This document shows, piece after piece, positions 43,931 through 64,000 of a stretch of DNA of 64,000 bases. Each line of letters begins with the position of its first letter. Positions within the stretch are counted from its first letter, which is position 1. This DNA is from Cristatella mucedo (Eukaryota > Bryozoa > Phylactolaemata > Cristatellidae), in the NCBI GenBank assembly GCA_009760855.2, contig WPIO01000097.1, forward strand, positions 744,001 through 808,000. Direction: 5' to 3'. A program made the position numbers and the translations under genes. A model generated the notes under the pieces. The model was not told the origin of the DNA. It did not search any database and saw only the letters and a list, made by a program, of their open reading frames with translations.

Positions 43931-44013
43931 GGCCCGAGAAGGACGAGGAGCGAGAAGGACGAGGAGCGAGAAGGACGAGGAGGAGTACGAGGAGGAGTAC
44001 GAGGAGGAGTACT
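43931..44013. repeat. Tandem minisatellite just downstream of the CCDC14 stop
   Basis: Three 16-bp units (GAGAAGGACGAGGAGC) are followed by three 12-bp units (GAGGAGTACGAG). They end a few bases from the stop codon at 44018-44020, so they would be transcribed in the 3' UTR. Confidence 0.85.
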
Positions 44014-44017
44014 GCAG

Positions 44018-61479
<17,462 letters not shown>

Positions 61480-62260
61480 GCTCCTCGAAAAAGCTCATTT
61501 GCCAACACTAGGACACTTACCCATGACTAGCACATTCGAGAGGTAAACAGCGCTGCTGCTACAGTGAGGGGCACCACTAGCCAGATCACTTTGCAGGAAG
61601 ATGAACCACTGTGCTGCTCTGATGGCCCAAACCAGGGCTTGAAAGATGGGTAGGCATACAGGACCTCCTCGATGACACACGAGCATGCTTTAACAGCATG
61701 CTTTAACAGCGTGCTTTTTACCAGTGTGCTGTACCAGGGTGCTTTACGAGGGTGCTTTACCAGCGCTCGCCGGGAAGGCGGGTAGGACGGCGCTAATTTA
61801 GGAGACATTTAAAAAAAGTACTGTATGACTGCTCATGCTTGGCTTGTCTGGTGGCTTTTTGGTGCCGTGCAAGTCACAGCTGGACACAGGTCCAGTTGAA
61901 GCGTGGCAAAATCAACGTGACAGCAGCCACCCAAAGAGCTGGCTTGCAAGCATACGAAGAATGCCACAGATCTAATAATAATTCCAGCAGCTTCCATGCT
62001 AAGTGACCTTTAATTGCAAGTCTTAAAATTTAATTGTACGCTACCAACACAAGCCAGTTGCCTTTGTGTACATCAGATGCCACGTTCTCATGACCATGCT
62101 ACAGGCGACATGTATGGACGAACCTTTTCGAGGCAAGAGAGTGCCTTTCAAGACTCGTGTCACTGCTAAATTTCTGACCAAGTATGTACATGCGAGTGTG
62201 AATCTCTGTCTGCAACACCACAAAGTCACACAGACTAACAGGTGCTACACTTGAGGGTTT
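61480..62260. other. 5' flank of CCDC14 with a minisatellite
   Basis: The promoter of the minus-strand gene should lie here. A tandem array of 15-17 bp units (GCATGCTTTAACA / GTGTGCTGTACCAG / GGTGCTTTACCAG) occupies 61680-61765. Nothing else is recognised. Confidence 0.55.
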
Positions 62261-62261
62261 T

Positions 62262-62530
62262 CTATAATGCACTCAAAGCCCAAGTGGCTTCGGTGCACAC
62301 ATGGTAGGCAAAAATCTTCACCTCGATGCTGAGGACGACAGTCGAGGAAGCAAGCAGCATAGCAACAGCAGCATTGAATGGCGATAAGATGCCGGAGTCG
62401 GCAGAAAGAGAGAAGATGTCGTTGCTCAAGAATTGTGGAACAAAGTTCCGCAGTCTAGGACCAACGAAACAAAAGCTGTCATTCACAGTCTTCAAGCAAA
62501 AGAAGGGGGAGAGCTAATTTATTTATTTCT
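62262..62530 (-). repeat. Diverged LINE family B, 3' end
   Basis: The minus strand is collinear with the family B 3' UTR. It has the 'GTCTAGGAC' and 'GCAAAAGCTT'-like block (62455-62480), the 'TGTCGTTGC' block (62415), and the 'GCACTCA.AGCC.AAG.GGCTT' block (62270). Confidence 0.6.
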
Positions 62531-63590
62531 TATAGCTGAGAGTATAAGGAGGCAGAAGCAGAAGCTATAGATGCTCAGCTACGTATGGAGGAGCTACCCA
62601 AGGCAGGCATTAAAGGGTTTGAGTGAGAGTAATGCCTTGCATGCACTGATAGTAGCTCTTTTAGCAAAGGCAACGAGTCACCTAAATTCTGCAGCCCTAT
62701 TGCACATCAAATGCACACGTTTTAAGGTTTTTCTAGCAACCCTACAATTACGAGCAAACGCAATTGAGTAAAAGATCGGCTGTGGAAGCCAATCTCTCAG
62801 CACAGGTAGCTTTCACGATCACAGCCATTTTGCCATTAAGCAGACTATTTTTTCACCCATCATCACACGGACCATGCTCAGTGCAGTGTGCAAGTGTGAG
62901 CTACAAGATCTAATAAAGTGTTTGAGATGGCAAGGTCCCATCACCGATCGTGGTTGCTTTGCTAACAGTCTGCAGACAGGCCATGCTATGAATTACAACT
63001 AGAGTAATCACGGGAGATAGCAGTGCATTGCATTCAAGAGGCTCTGGTTTGGACGAGACAATATCACTTGCATGCAGTCACTCGCAGGGTAGCTAGCCAG
63101 TTCGAAGGAAATAATACTGCTGCGTTTCAAGTCTTCCCACAGATGATGATTTTCTTCCGAGTGCTTGTGCGTCGCTCTCAGCTGGAGCTCACTGTGCCCA
63201 GCAGGCAGCAGCTTTGCATGCTGCAAGCCACAATCAACCCTGCCGCATAAGACCTAACACAGGCAGGACGTACCACGTCAAATTTAGTACACGAGTCCTG
63301 AGACTGGCCTCAAACACTTGCTCATACCAGCATATACCGTACCGACAACGGGCATCAGCCCTATATTGAACGACGACTCACAAGTTAATCGGATGGCATT
63401 TTCAGAGTCAGACCTTTGCAGACCAGCATCCCCGAATAAACACAACAAGTGTCCTGCCCATCTTAAAAGTGACAATCACGCGAGCCATAAGCAATTCGTC
63501 TTTAAGGTCCGAGGGTCGAGAATGAGCACTAAATAAAGATGCACCCACTTCTCCCCATAGGGAACCATAATTACGCGGCTGGCATAAGAA
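62531..63590. other. Intergenic, nothing recognised
   Basis: Short open frames without similarity. No repeat identified. Confidence 0.35.
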
Positions 63591-63599
63591 ACTTTGCAC

Positions 63600-64000
63600 T
63601 CTTCATTGGAGACACAAAAGTTAGACTATCGTCGAGTGGTCGTAGTTTGGATGTCCTCTTTCACCGCCGTCGGAAAAAGAATAAAGCCTTATTCTGACGA
63701 CCGCTTCTGCAACCAGCAATGGCTAGCTAATGATTTTACCAGCTACTGCTACTCATTAATGGGAGAGCCACCGAAAACTCATCAAGTGCATAGATTATTT
63801 GAGAATATCGCCACTAAGTTTGTCTTTAACTTCAAGAAATTCAGTCGTGCGCCTATTGCTTAAGGAGCTCCAGGCTGGCCAGCGCCTACAAAGCACAATA
63901 CTTACTCTGACCCCCAAGGACTGCCATGGCTTAGGTAATTTAAAACTGGGCTGAACAACTGCACAATTTTCAGTCGCTTCGTGCTATCAGGTCATCAAAG
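63600..64000 (+). pseudogene. LINE family B remnant running off the right edge
   Basis: The plus strand reads YCYSLMGEPPKTHQVHRLFENIATKFVF at about 63745-63825, aligning with [20 protein letters not shown] and the next segment of family B. After a frame change it reads AGQRLQSTILTLTPKDCHGL, equivalent to [20 protein letters not shown]. The element continues past 64000. Confidence 0.65.

Overview
This window is animal nuclear DNA. It contains spliced genes with GT..AG introns, LINE, SINE and DNA-transposon debris, and long microsatellites. The gene content (WAC and CCDC14 homologues) fits an invertebrate metazoan. The sequence does not let me name a phylum. There are no bacterial features.

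Gene 1 (319-29394, + strand) is a complete WAC homologue: WW-domain adaptor with coiled coil. I assembled it from 13 coding exons whose splice phases all agree, giving 597 residues. Its start resembles the vertebrate WAC start, the WW domain lies in exon 5, and the conserved C-terminal coiled coil lies in exons 11-13. Gene 2 (40857-42586, + strand) is a small four-exon gene of about 164 residues in consistent phase. I recognise no family for it. Gene 3 (61479-44018, - strand) is a CCDC14 homologue of about 1090 residues in seven exons. It keeps the N-terminal motif, the central coiled coil and the C-terminal helix of that centriolar-satellite protein. Gene 2 and gene 3 converge.

Most of the rest is mobile DNA. 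Two L2/CR1-like LINE families recur. Family A ends in a stem-like 3' tail and (ATT)n; family B ends in (TTACA)n. A third, older family (C) is also present. All are 5'-truncated and broken. SINEs with tRNA-like heads occur singly and inside other repeats. DNA transposons are a 2.7-kb hAT element with terminal repeats and 8-bp target duplication (32184-34874), a 167-bp hAT miniature element resembling the SPIN/URR1 group (46595-46761), and two decayed Tc1 copies. Two inverted copies of an LTR-like repeat (36576-37486 and 38821-39565) sit inside a LINE and a SINE respectively.

Layout: WAC with repeat-filled introns (0-29.4 kb); a repeat-dominated intergenic region (29.4-40.8 kb); the small gene (40.9-42.6 kb); CCDC14 (44.0-61.5 kb); then a repeat-rich flank to the right edge, where a LINE B copy runs off the window.
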